Positions 43,022 to 49,334 of a stretch of 49,334 nucleotides of DNA are shown here, in pieces. Within the stretch, counting starts at the first letter, position 1. Every line of letters begins with the position of its first letter. Origin of the DNA: Candidatus Chloroploca asiatica (GTDB lineage: Bacteria; Chloroflexota; Chloroflexia; Chloroflexales; Chloroflexaceae); contig NZ_LYXE01000101.1 of assembly GCF_002532075.1 (NCBI RefSeq), forward strand, positions 1 through 49,334, written 5' to 3'. The position numbers and the translations under genes were made by a program. Below the pieces are notes generated by a model. That model was not told the origin of the DNA. It saw only the letters and a list, made by a program, of their open reading frames with translations, and made no database searches.

Positions 43022-43108
43022 AGACTAGGATTCGCTTCAGAGCAAGGGATCGTTCCAGGTTTTGAACTGGATGTGACAGGTGCCTACGACCATCTGGATG
43101 ACCCTTAA
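43022..43108 (+). pseudogene. C-terminal remnant, possibly of a Uma2-like or other accessory protein
   Basis: After a TAA at 43019-43021 the plus strand reads 28 codons (RLGFASEQGIVPGFELDVTG, then AYDHLDDP and TAA). The VPGFELDV segment resembles the C-terminal VLPGF-type end of Uma2 endonuclease-like proteins, but the match is short and I hold it loosely. There is no start codon or ribosome-binding site. Confidence 0.3.
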
Positions 43109-43121
43109 CCAAATATTAACT

Positions 43122-43216
43122 ATTATACATGAAGCTGACACATTATACAAGGCGCACATGTATAAGTTGAGGTACAATGAAAATAGCCCTTGAGATAGTG
43201 ACTGTTACAAGATGTA
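43122..43216 (+). promoter_or_regulatory. Half-site cluster and promoter of the flavin-reductase gene
   Basis: ATTATACA occurs at 43122-43129 and again at 43142-43149, exactly 20 bases apart, and its inverted form TGTATAA at 43159-43165. The latter forms the perfect dyad TTATACA-N9-TGTATAA with the second copy. TACAAT at 43173-43178 is a likely -10. A further dyad TACA-AGA-TGTA is at 43206-43216. The arrangement looks like cooperative operator sites over the -35 region. Confidence 0.5.
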
Positions 43217-43237
43217 GAGATAAAGGTATAACAGAGG

Positions 43238-43705
43238 ATGATTGACCAATCGCGTTTTCGTCAAGTGATGGGGCGGTTTCCTTCCGGAGTTACGGTGGTT
43301 ACTTCGGTCTATGAAGGTCGGCCAGCCGGGTTGACCGTTAGTTCGTTTACCTCACTTTCCCTCAATCCCATGCTCGTGCTCGTCTCGATTGATCATCGCG
43401 CAGGTAGTCACGCGGTGATCAGTGCCTCGGGTCGGTATGCTGTCAATATTCTGGCCGAAGATCAAGAGTATATCTCGCGCCGCTTTGCTAGTGAAGAGGC
43501 TGAGAAGTTTACCAGTGGAACGTTTGATATGTCGCCCAATGGCTTGCCGCTCTTACGTGGGGTGCTTGCCCATATCGAGTGTGACGTTCACAGTACGTTG
43601 CCCGGTGGCGACCATACGATTTTTGTCGGTGAGGTGATCGCTGCGCAGTGCTACGAGGGTAATCCGTTGCTCTACTATCGCTCAGGCTATCATCGCCTTG
43701 GCTAA
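43238..43705 (+). CDS. Flavin reductase-like protein (FMN-binding split barrel)
   Basis: A 155-residue protein of the flavin-reductase-like domain family at the usual length. Motifs: FRQVMGRFPSGVTVVTS (about residues 7-23), PAGLTVSSFTSLSLNPMLVL with the flavin-contacting SS/S pattern, GRYAVNILAEDQ, and the ending LLYYRSGYHRLG. Such proteins reduce FMN or FAD with NAD(P)H for a partner monooxygenase or bind flavin themselves. No monooxygenase is adjacent. It lies 196 bases upstream of bchH on the same strand, separated by a hairpin and a second promoter, so it is not strictly in the same operon. Confidence 0.9.
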   Translation: MIDQSRFRQVMGRFPSGVTVVTSVYEGRPAGLTVSSFTSLSLNPMLVLVSIDHRAGSHAVISASGRYAVNILAEDQEYISRRFASEEAEKFTSGTFDMSPNGLPLLRGVLAHIECDVHSTLPGGDHTIFVGEVIAAQCYEGNPLLYYRSGYHRLG

Positions 43706-43754
43706 ATGCTTCCAAGCTGCGCTTGCAGCATGGAGTGGGTTCGTAATGGATTTT

Positions 43755-43778
43755 TCAGGGAGGGCAAGCCCTCCCTGA
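43755..43778 (+). terminator. Hairpin after the flavin-reductase gene
   Basis: TCAGGGAGGGC (43755-43765) pairs perfectly with GCCCTCCCTGA (43768-43778) around AA. No T-run follows directly. It lies ~50 bases past the stop. Confidence 0.5.
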
Positions 43779-43824
43779 GACCCTCCCTACCGCTAGTTCT
43801 TCTTTTGTTCATAGAATGCAAAGT

Positions 43825-43858
43825 TTGTTCTTTTCGTACATGTCACCGATAATGTACG
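43825..43858 (+). promoter_or_regulatory. bchH promoter with overlapping operator-like dyad
   Basis: TTGTTC (43825-43830) and GATAAT (43848-43853) are separated by 17 bases. The perfect dyad CGTACAT-N10-ATGTACG (43835-43841 and 43852-43858) covers the spacer and the -10, so a bound dimer would block polymerase. The TACAT/ATGTA core recurs in the flavin-reductase upstream cluster. It does not meet the TGT-N12-ACA rule of PpsR/CrtJ. Confidence 0.55.
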
Positions 43859-43901
43859 CTAGATCTTTATACGTTCTGTGCCTAAGAAGCGAGGTGAAGC
43901 A

Positions 43902-46900
43902 ATGGCGCATGAGTTTGTGATGGTACTGGGTTTGCAGCGTTACAGCCAGGATCTCTTTACGGCGGCTGAAGCTGAGGTACGTAAAGAGGTACCGAGTTTT
44001 CGGCTGCGTGTCTTTGAAGATCGTGATATTCAACAGCGACCCGATGAGGTTGAGGCGGCGATCGCTCGTTGTTCATGTTTCTTTTCTTCACTGATTACGC
44101 TCGCCGAAAGCACCGAGTGGCTGGTTCCTGTGGTTCAGCGCCACGATCCGCCGATTGTCTTCTCTTTCGAAGGTGTGCCCGAGGTCATGCGTCTCACCAA
44201 GGTTGGCAATTATGCGATGGGTGGCAAGGGCGGCGGCGGCGGGATGCCCAAGCCTGTTCAGAATGTCGCCCGGTTGCTCGTGGGTAACCGCGAAGAAGAT
44301 GCTTTCTATGGCTATGTCAAGCTTCAGAAGATTACCAGCAAGTTGGTCAATTTCCTGCCAGGCAAGCGCTTGACCGATTTCCGCAACTGGACGAATGTCA
44401 CCACGTATTGGAATACACGCAATGTCGCCAATACGGCGAGTATGTTCAAGCTCATTCTTCGTGAGTATTGCAATATGCCCAAGTTGCAGGTGCCCCCTCC
44501 CGTCCAGGTGCCCGATATGGGATTTGCGCATCCCGATGCACCAAAATATTTTGCGAAACCTGATGAGTATGAGAAGTGGGAGCGCGAGCGGCGGAAACGG
44601 AGCAATGGCGGTAAGAAGAAGGCCGAACCACTCGGCACCGTCGCAGTGCTCTCGTTCCGGAGCCATATCCTCGGTGGGACGCATTACCACAATGATGTTG
44701 TGCGTGCCCTCGAGGCGGCCAATCTCCGTGTGCTGCCCATCTTTGTCCAGGGTATCGAAGGCCACGTCGTTGTCCGTGAGTGGCTTGGGCGGATGCACGT
44801 CGATGCGGTGATCAATACGATGGGTTTTCCCCTCGTTGGTGGCCCCGCTGGTTCCACCAAGGCTGGTCTGACGGTTGCGGTGGCCCGTGAGTTGCTGAGC
44901 AAGCTTGATGTTCCCTATATCGTCTCTTCGCCGCTCTTTGTGCAAGATGAAGAGAATTGGCGCGAACATGGCGTCGGGCCGATCCAGGCGACGATGATGT
45001 ATGCGTTGCCCGAGATGGATGGCGCGATTGCGCCGGTGGTGCTCGGTGGGATGCGTGGGAGTGAGATTGGGACGGTGCCCGACCGCCTGAATCGCCTCGG
45101 TGAGCAGGCTAGCGGTTATGTGCGGCTGCGCAAGACGCCGAATCGCGACAAGAAGGTTGCCCTGGTGGTCTACAATTATCCGCCTGGGCAGGGCAATGTG
45201 GCAACGGCAGCCCTCCTTGATGTGCCGTCTAGCTTGATTGCGCTGCTTGATCGGATGCGTGCCGCTGGCTATACGGTCGGTGATTATCCGCGTGATCCCG
45301 TTCAGTTTGCCCGCTGCCTTGAGGCCACCCTGCGGGCTGATATGCCTGAGCTGCCCCCCGGCCATCCGCCCCTCAATCTGCCGACAGTCAATAACGAGGC
45401 GTTCTATCGCTGGATCCGCCCCCAGGATCAAGAGCGCATCAATAGTCGCTGGGGCGCGTTCCCTGGTGATATTGCCCCCGCTGGCCGCGACCGGGTGCGC
45501 CTCGGTGGGATGCACCTCGGCAATGTCTATATTGGTATCCAGCCGATGATTGGCATGCCCGGTGACCCGATGCGGCTGCTCTTTGACCGCGAGAATACGC
45601 CCCACCATCAGTATGCGCTCTTCTATAAGTATCTCAGCGAAGAGTTCGGTGCCCATGCGCTTGTCCATGTTGGGATGCATGGGACGTCTGAGTGGATGCC
45701 GGGGGTGCAACTCGGGATGACCGAGCATTGCTGGCCTGATGTATTGCTTGGTACCTTGCCCAATTTCTATGTCTATCCGATCAATAATCCGGCTGAGGCT
45801 AATATCGCCAAGCGCCGCGGGTATGCGACGATCGTCGGCCACGCCATCCCGCCCTATGGCCGCGCCGGGCTCTATAAAGAGTTGCAGGCGCTTAAGGATC
45901 TGCTTGATGAACAGCGGAGCCGCGGTGAGCGTGGTGAGGTTGAACCTGAGCCGGGTGAGCATCCGGCAATGCAGGCGATCCAGCAGAAGATCGAGTTGCT
46001 CAATCTTGACGTAGAGCTGGCGCAGCTTCCTGATGAGCCATTCAGTGCGTTTGTCTCACGGGCCTATGCCTACCTCCGTGAACTCGAAAATACGCTGATT
46101 ACCGATAGTCTGCACGTGATGGGGAGTGCGCCGCCCCCCGATCAGCAGTTGACCCTGATTGCCGAGGCCCTCAAGATTCCGCGTGATGGCAATATGGGCC
46201 TTGGTGATCTGGCGCTGACTGCGGTGGGCAATGGGCCAGATAGCAATGGTGTCGTGTCGAGCTTTGGTGATTATACGGGTATGCTGGCGGCGGCCCGCCG
46301 CGGCGATGTCCATGCTCTTACGCTGCGTGACCGTATTGAGGCAGGGTGCCATGCGTTTGTGCGCCGGGCAATCCTCGATGGCGAAAACCCCGATAGTGCC
46401 TGGCGGGCGATCTTTGGGCTCACCGAGGTTGTCCCGTGGTCGATGGCGCTCAATCCGCTGGCCGAACACGGGCGGGCGATGCTCGCGGCCCTCCGTGATA
46501 ATACGCAAGAACTTGATTATTTGCTCCACGGGCTGGAAGGCAAGTATATTCCCGCCGCTCCCGGTGGCGACTTGATCCGCGATGGCATGGCCGTGTTGCC
46601 CACGGGCCGCAATATCCATAGCCTCGACCCCTTCCGTGTGCCTTCTGATAGCGCCTATGAACGTGGTGTCCGGATCGCTGAATCGCTGATTGCGGCCCAT
46701 GTGGCCGAAAATGGTGAGTACCCCGAGACGATTGCGCAGGTGCTCTGGGGCCTTGATGCGATTAAGACCAAGGGTGAGTCGATCGGCATTGTGCTTGGCC
46801 TGATGGGTGCCCGCCCGGTCAAAGACGGCCAGGGCAAGATTGGGCGCTATAGCCTGATTCCGCTGGAAGAACTTGGGCGCCCGCGCATTGATGTGTTGAT

Positions 46901-47780
46901 GACCGCGTCGGGCATTTTCCGTGATACTTTCGCCGGGACGATCGATATCCTCGACCGGCTGGTGCGCGAGACGGCGGTGGCCGATGAGCCCGAAGACCAG
47001 AATTTTATTCGCAAACATGTCAATGCGATGCTCGCTGAGGGGAAGACCCTGGAGGCCGCAACCGCGCGGATCTTTACGCAGGCCGAGGGTACCTATGGCA
47101 CCGATGTTGATGAGGCGATTGATGGCAGTGCCTGGGAAGATCGCCAGGAGCTTGAAGAGCTCTTTATTAAGCGCAATGCTTTTGCGTTTGGTGGCGAGAA
47201 GGCGGGCGGTGCTCAGCCGGAAGTCCTGCGTTCGTTGCTTGGCACCGTGGGCCGGGTTGCCCAGGAGATTGATAGTGTTGAGTATGGCCTGACCGATATG
47301 CAGCACTACTATGGTTATTCCGGGGCGCTCAAGGCGGCGGCTGAACGCGCCACCGGCCAGCAGGTGCCGCTCAACTATGTCGAGAGCTATACCGCCGAAA
47401 CCAAGATACAGAATCTTGACCAGGTGCTGCGCGTTGAGTACCGCACCAAGTTGCTCAATCCCAAATGGTACGAGGGGATGCTCAAGCATGGGCACAACGG
47501 GGCTGCCGAGATTGCGCACCGCTTTACCTATATGCTCGGCTGGAGTGCGACGACCGAGGCGGTGGACAATTGGGTCTATGATGAGGCAGCGTCCACCTTT
47601 GTGCTCGACGATGCGATGCGGCAGCGCCTCGAGGCGGCGAATCCCGAAGCAACCCGCAATGCCGTCGGGCGCTTGCTCGAAGCTAATACCCGTGGTATGT
47701 GGCAGACCGATGACGAGACCCTTGATCGCCTGCGCGAACTCTACGCCGATCTCGAAGATCGGCTGGAAGGGGTCGTTTAA
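43902..47780 (+). CDS. bchH: Magnesium chelatase subunit H (BchH family)
   Basis: A 1292-residue protein, the family length. The N-terminal ~165 residues are the DUF3479-type domain (SSLITLAESTEWLVPVV, VFSFEGVPEVMRL). The CobN/magnesium-chelatase body follows, with VAVLSFRSHILGGTHYHND, VGMHGTSEWMPGVQLGM, LPNFYVYPINNPAEANIAKR and, late, GTYGTDVDEAIDGSAW and YGYSGALKAAAERATG. BchH binds protoporphyrin IX and Mg and with BchI and BchD inserts the metal, the first committed step to bacteriochlorophyll. BchI and BchD are not in the window. Chloroflexales carry several H paralogues (bchH, bchS, bchT), and I cannot tell which this is. ATG 43902 follows GAGGTGAAGCA; the GTG at 43878 would include the ribosome-binding site in the gene. 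Confidence 0.95.
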   Translation: MAHEFVMVLGLQRYSQDLFTAAEAEVRKEVPSFRLRVFEDRDIQQRPDEVEAAIARCSCFFSSLITLAESTEWLVPVVQRHDPPIVFSFEGVPEVMRLTKVGNYAMGGKGGGGGMPKPVQNVARLLVGNREEDAFYGYVKLQKITSKLVNFLPGKRLTDFRNWTNVTTYWNTRNVANTASMFKLILREYCNMPKLQVPPPVQVPDMGFAHPDAPKYFAKPDEYEKWERERRKRSNGGKKKAEPLGTVAVLSFRSHILGGTHYHNDVVRALEAANLRVLPIFVQGIEGHVVVREWLGRMHVDAVINTMGFPLVGGPAGSTKAGLTVAVARELLSKLDVPYIVSSPLFVQDEENWREHGVGPIQATMMYALPEMDGAIAPVVLGGMRGSEIGTVPDRLNRLGEQASGYVRLRKTPNRDKKVALVVYNYPPGQGNVATAALLDVPSSLIALLDRMRAAGYTVGDYPRDPVQFARCLEATLRADMPELPPGHPPLNLPTVNNEAFYRWIRPQDQERINSRWGAFPGDIAPAGRDRVRLGGMHLGNVYIGIQPMIGMPGDPMRLLFDRENTPHHQYALFYKYLSEEFGAHALVHVGMHGTSEWMPGVQLGMTEHCWPDVLLGTLPNFYVYPINNPAEANIAKRRGYATIVGHAIPPYGRAGLYKELQALKDLLDEQRSRGERGEVEPEPGEHPAMQAIQQKIELLNLDVELAQLPDEPFSAFVSRAYAYLRELENTLITDSLHVMGSAPPPDQQLTLIAEALKIPRDGNMGLGDLALTAVGNGPDSNGVVSSFGDYTGMLAAARRGDVHALTLRDRIEAGCHAFVRRAILDGENPDSAWRAIFGLTEVVPWSMALNPLAEHGRAMLAALRDNTQELDYLLHGLEGKYIPAAPGGDLIRDGMAVLPTGRNIHSLDPFRVPSDSAYERGVRIAESLIAAHVAENGEYPETIAQVLWGLDAIKTKGESIGIVLGLMGARPVKDGQGKIGRYSLIPLEELGRPRIDVLMTASGIFRDTFAGTIDILDRLVRETAVADEPEDQNFIRKHVNAMLAEGKTLEAATARIFTQAEGTYGTDVDEAIDGSAWEDRQELEELFIKRNAFAFGGEKAGGAQPEVLRSLLGTVGRVAQEIDSVEYGLTDMQHYYGYSGALKAAAERATGQQVPLNYVESYTAETKIQNLDQVLRVEYRTKLLNPKWYEGMLKHGHNGAAEIAHRFTYMLGWSATTEAVDNWVYDEAASTFVLDDAMRQRLEAANPEATRNAVGRLLEANTRGMWQTDDETLDRLRELYADLEDRLEGVV

Positions 47781-47788
47781 GTGTTGGT

Positions 47789-47835
47789 TGGACTACGCCC
47801 GCAGGCCAGCTTTGCTGGCCTGCGGGCGTAGTCCA
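47789..47835 (+). terminator. 22-bp perfect hairpin between bchH and the next gene
   Basis: 47789-47810 pairs exactly with 47814-47835 around TTT. It begins eight bases after the bchH stop and ends 14 bases before the next ATG, so it also removes most of the room for a leader on the downstream gene. No T-run follows. Confidence 0.75.
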
Positions 47836-47849
47836 GGAAAGCAAAGCTC

Positions 47850-48947
47850 ATGCGGTGGCGTACCTATGGTGAACCACTTGCGCTGACGATCCTCGTTCTG
47901 CTGGGCATCAGTCTGGTGCCCTTGCTCCTCCTCGGTCTGATTACGCCGCTTCAGTTGCAACAGTCTGCGATTGTGCTTGCGTGGGCGGCGGTTTCGCTGC
48001 TTGCCTTGCGCCTCCCTGCCCTGTTGCAGCGTGAGAGTCGTCGGCTTGGCCTGCTCGTCGCGATGGTGGCTCTGGCCGGGATTATCGTTGGCGTCACGGC
48101 CTTGCCCCCTGCGGCATCTGCGCAGAGCCAGGGGTTGACCTTTCGCGCCGCGCCCCGGATCTCACAGACCAATTTCAGTCGCATCCTGGCGAATGCCGGT
48201 TCGCCCGCCGCCCCGTATGGCAACGAACTCTACGATATTATTCGTGGCTATGGGCTTGATCCGGCGGTTGCGCTCGCCTTTTTTCAGCACGAGAGTCAGT
48301 ATTGCATGACCGGGCGCTGTGCCCGTTCGGGGTTGCAAAACTGGGGCATGCTGCGTCGGCATATCAAACAGGAACGCAACGCAGGCATCGTTGATGGCTT
48401 TGCGCGGTATGCCACCTGGCAAGACAGTGTCCGTGACTGGTCAGAACTGATGCTGGGTTATATCAATCGTGGTATGGATACCGTCGAGAAAGCCGTGCCT
48501 GTCTATGCGCCCACGTCGGACGGCAATGTTCCGACGGCCTACATCAATGCTATTCGGCGGCAAGTCGCCTCGTGGAGTGGCAGTGCGAACGCCGGTGCCG
48601 ATGTCACGCTCCGCGCTTATACTGGCCCGCTCGATCAAGCGCTGATCAGCGAAACCTTCCTGGCCTCATCGGTTGTCTACTACCCCAACTGGGCCTTTCA
48701 TCAATACATGCTCGCCGAAGCGCGGGCCGGGCGACCCCTGGGCGTCCCGATGGACGAGAGCCGGATCATCACGCTTGACGGGCAACGCTTTGCCGTGCAA
48801 GTCTTTGCCCTTGACACCCTCTACACCCCGATTGCCCCCGTTGAAAGCCAGACCAACTGGAGCGACGTGCGCCGCCTGAGCGACCTGCTGGCTCCCCCGC
48901 CTGCCCCGGGGCCAACGGCAACACCGCAGGTTGCGCCGGGGAGGTAA
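47850..48947 (+). CDS. Membrane-anchored glucosaminidase/lysozyme-like protein
   Basis: A 365-residue protein. Three hydrophobic segments span ~10-33, 38-58 and 68-88, the last ending in an AASAQS signal-like site. The soluble part (about 90-250) resembles the mannosyl-glycoprotein endo-beta-N-acetylglucosaminidase / lysozyme fold: YGLDPAVALAFFQHESQY with a candidate catalytic Glu, then LQNWGMLRR, GFARYATWQDSVRDWSELML and YINAIRRQVASW. The following ~90 residues are unassigned, and the tail is Pro/Ala-rich. It would act on cell-wall glycan outside the membrane. The ATG lies 14 bases after the hairpin with only AGGAAAGC before it, so read-through from bchH is possible. Confidence 0.75.
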   Translation: MRWRTYGEPLALTILVLLGISLVPLLLLGLITPLQLQQSAIVLAWAAVSLLALRLPALLQRESRRLGLLVAMVALAGIIVGVTALPPAASAQSQGLTFRAAPRISQTNFSRILANAGSPAAPYGNELYDIIRGYGLDPAVALAFFQHESQYCMTGRCARSGLQNWGMLRRHIKQERNAGIVDGFARYATWQDSVRDWSELMLGYINRGMDTVEKAVPVYAPTSDGNVPTAYINAIRRQVASWSGSANAGADVTLRAYTGPLDQALISETFLASSVVYYPNWAFHQYMLAEARAGRPLGVPMDESRIITLDGQRFAVQVFALDTLYTPIAPVESQTNWSDVRRLSDLLAPPPAPGPTATPQVAPGR

Positions 48948-48950
48948 AGG

Positions 48951-49094
48951 TTCGAGTTCAGGGATTGCGTAGTCGAGGTAGGGTGTCTTTTCTTCGGCAA
49001 GCAGGCGGATGAAGTCGAGGTGCTTGATACTGAGCAGTTCGGCGGTTTTGCCTGAACTGATACGGTCACGACAGTACCTCGCAGCCTTGAACTG
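48951..49094 (-). pseudogene. UPF0175-family antitoxin remnant
   Basis: On the minus strand, after an in-frame TGA at 49097-49095, the frame reads AARYCRDRISSGKTAELLSI followed by KHLDFIRLLAEEKTPYLDYA and a PELEPL end. ISSGKTAELL and LLAEExxPYLDY are the hallmark blocks of the C-terminal half of UPF0175 antitoxin-type proteins. The N-terminal half and start codon are missing, and the frame then runs into the end of the opposite gene, so it is a truncated relic. The adjacent 49160-49212 palindrome may mark the break. Confidence 0.55.
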
Positions 49095-49159
49095 TCATCA
49101 TTCTGACTACGAGTATACCACGAGCAAGCGTTTTGGTGTCGCCTCTACGAAGTGACCGT

Positions 49160-49212
49160 AGGGCTACGCTGAACATGGGGGAACTTGGTTCCCCCATGTT
49201 CAGCGTAGCCCT
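49160..49212. repeat. 25-bp perfect inverted repeat
   Basis: 49160-49184 and 49188-49212 are exact reverse complements around TTG. Its form equals the hairpins seen after stop codons elsewhere, but no intact gene ends near it: the nearest is 213 bases upstream. It may be the terminator of the lost gene or an independent element. Confidence 0.75.
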
Positions 49213-49316
49213 GGAAGCGACCTTTACAGAGACAGCCCGTAAAGCCCAGGTGCTTTCGAGACTGCTGAAAAATGTGGCCTGCCGTGGTACGATGGACTCC
49301 ACGCAAGGAGTGCGTT

Positions 49317-49334
49317 ATGTTGAAGCCAACCTCT
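49317..49334 (+). CDS. Possible start of a gene cut by the window end
   Basis: AAGGAG at 49305-49310 stands six bases before an ATG followed by five sense codons (MLKPTS) to the end of the window. The ribosome-binding site and spacing are ideal, but too little sequence is present to confirm coding or name a product. Confidence 0.3.

Larger units (their letters stand above)
42749..43237. other. AT-rich interval between the antitoxin and the flavin-reductase gene
   Basis: This 489-base interval includes 42885-43025, which is far richer in A and T than its surroundings. It holds two short gene remnants (42750-42833 minus and 43022-43108 plus) and a cluster of TATACA/TGTATA half-sites near the flavin-reductase promoter. 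The composition shift suggests past insertion and decay of acquired DNA. Confidence 0.6.
48948..49316. other. Gene-free interval at the window end
   Basis: Besides the UPF0175-like remnant and the 25-bp palindrome, this 369-base interval shows no intact gene. An open minus-strand frame across the palindrome (49066-49302) has no recognisable motif and is probably chance. Confidence 0.55.

Noticed and set aside
43841-43858. PpsR/CrtJ-type site TGT-N12-ACA at bchH
   Set aside because: The spacing gives TGT-N12-ACG, one base off. The perfect CGTACAT dyad is a better description, and no PpsR is encoded in the window.
43878-43901. Upstream GTG start for bchH
   Set aside because: The ribosome-binding site GAGGTGA lies inside the extra eight codons, so the ATG at 43902 is preferred.
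44088-47519. Long minus-strand open frames opposite bchH (624 and 487 codons)
   Set aside because: They mirror the third-position GC pattern of a highly conserved gene on the plus strand, show no recognisable domains and are rich in His/Arg/Ile in a way typical of antisense shadows.
48948-48962. GGTTCGAGTTC resembling a tRNA T-arm
   Set aside because: No acceptor, D-arm or anticodon arm can be built around it; the preceding bases are the end of a coding sequence.
49066-49302. 78-codon minus-strand frame across the terminal palindrome
   Set aside because: It is composed largely of the inverted repeat, has no motif, and conflicts with the UPF0175-like remnant in another frame.

Overview
The window looks like chromosomal DNA of a filamentous anoxygenic phototroph of the Chloroflexota (order Chloroflexales, the Chloroflexus / Oscillochloris / Chloroploca type). 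The evidence is a full-length BchH magnesium-chelatase subunit, a PucC/BCD-type transporter of the bacteriochlorophyll-delivery family, a split two-gene methylmalonyl-CoA mutase with its MeaB chaperone, glycolate oxidase subunits, and lineage-typical GC-rich palindromic repeats. I assign the order from gene content only; no ribosomal sequence long enough to place it is present.

Layout. 1-110: the 3' end of a 5S rRNA and the rRNA operon terminator. 0.2-5.4 kb: a secreted VanW-family protein, pterin dehydratase, a GNAT acetyltransferase, purC and a cardiolipin synthase. 5.4-8.9 kb (minus strand): an operon of a MerR-type regulator, a PucC/BCD-like transporter and an M20 amidohydrolase behind a near-ideal promoter. 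9.0-11.8 kb (minus): glcD-glcE without glcF. 12.3-15.2 kb: a small membrane protein, a DUF4188 protein and a NarL-type two-component pair. 15.3-17.6 kb: a PPOX-fold protein, glutaminase and a viroplasmin-RNase HI fusion. 17.7-29.3 kb (minus): three large genes, namely an alpha-2-macroglobulin-like protein without a thioester, a secreted clan-A glycoside hydrolase and a 1430-residue soluble hybrid histidine kinase. 29.6-31.0 kb: argB translationally coupled to a Crp/Fnr regulator. 31.6-37.2 kb: the mutA-mutB-meaB operon with ATGA overlaps. 37.2-38.6 kb (minus): an ABC ATPase, a DUF2256 protein and a membrane protein. 39.2-42.4 kb: a lipoprotein alpha/beta-hydrolase and rarA. 42.5-43.1 kb: a Phd/YefM antitoxin and small gene remnants in an AT-rich gap. 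43.2-48.9 kb: a flavin-reductase-like protein, bchH and a membrane-anchored glucosaminidase-like protein. 48.95-49.33 kb: a UPF0175-like remnant, a long palindrome and possibly the start of another gene.

Working together. MutA/MutB/MeaB interconvert succinyl-CoA and methylmalonyl-CoA, a step of the 3-hydroxypropionate bicycle and of propionate metabolism. GlcD/GlcE would oxidise glycolate to glyoxylate. BchH commits protoporphyrin IX to bacteriochlorophyll. The PucC-like gene may act in pigment handling under its own MerR-type regulator. Many genes are followed by very long, near-perfect hairpins, and many promoters carry an extended -10 (TGnTATAAT-like) with a poor -35.

The strongest leads for something new are the shared TACAT/ATGTA inverted-repeat elements at the bchH and flavin-reductase promoters, the regulator-transporter-amidohydrolase operon, and the thioester-less macroglobulin / glycoside hydrolase / giant kinase cluster. 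No CRISPR array, prophage, complete insertion sequence or tRNA was seen.
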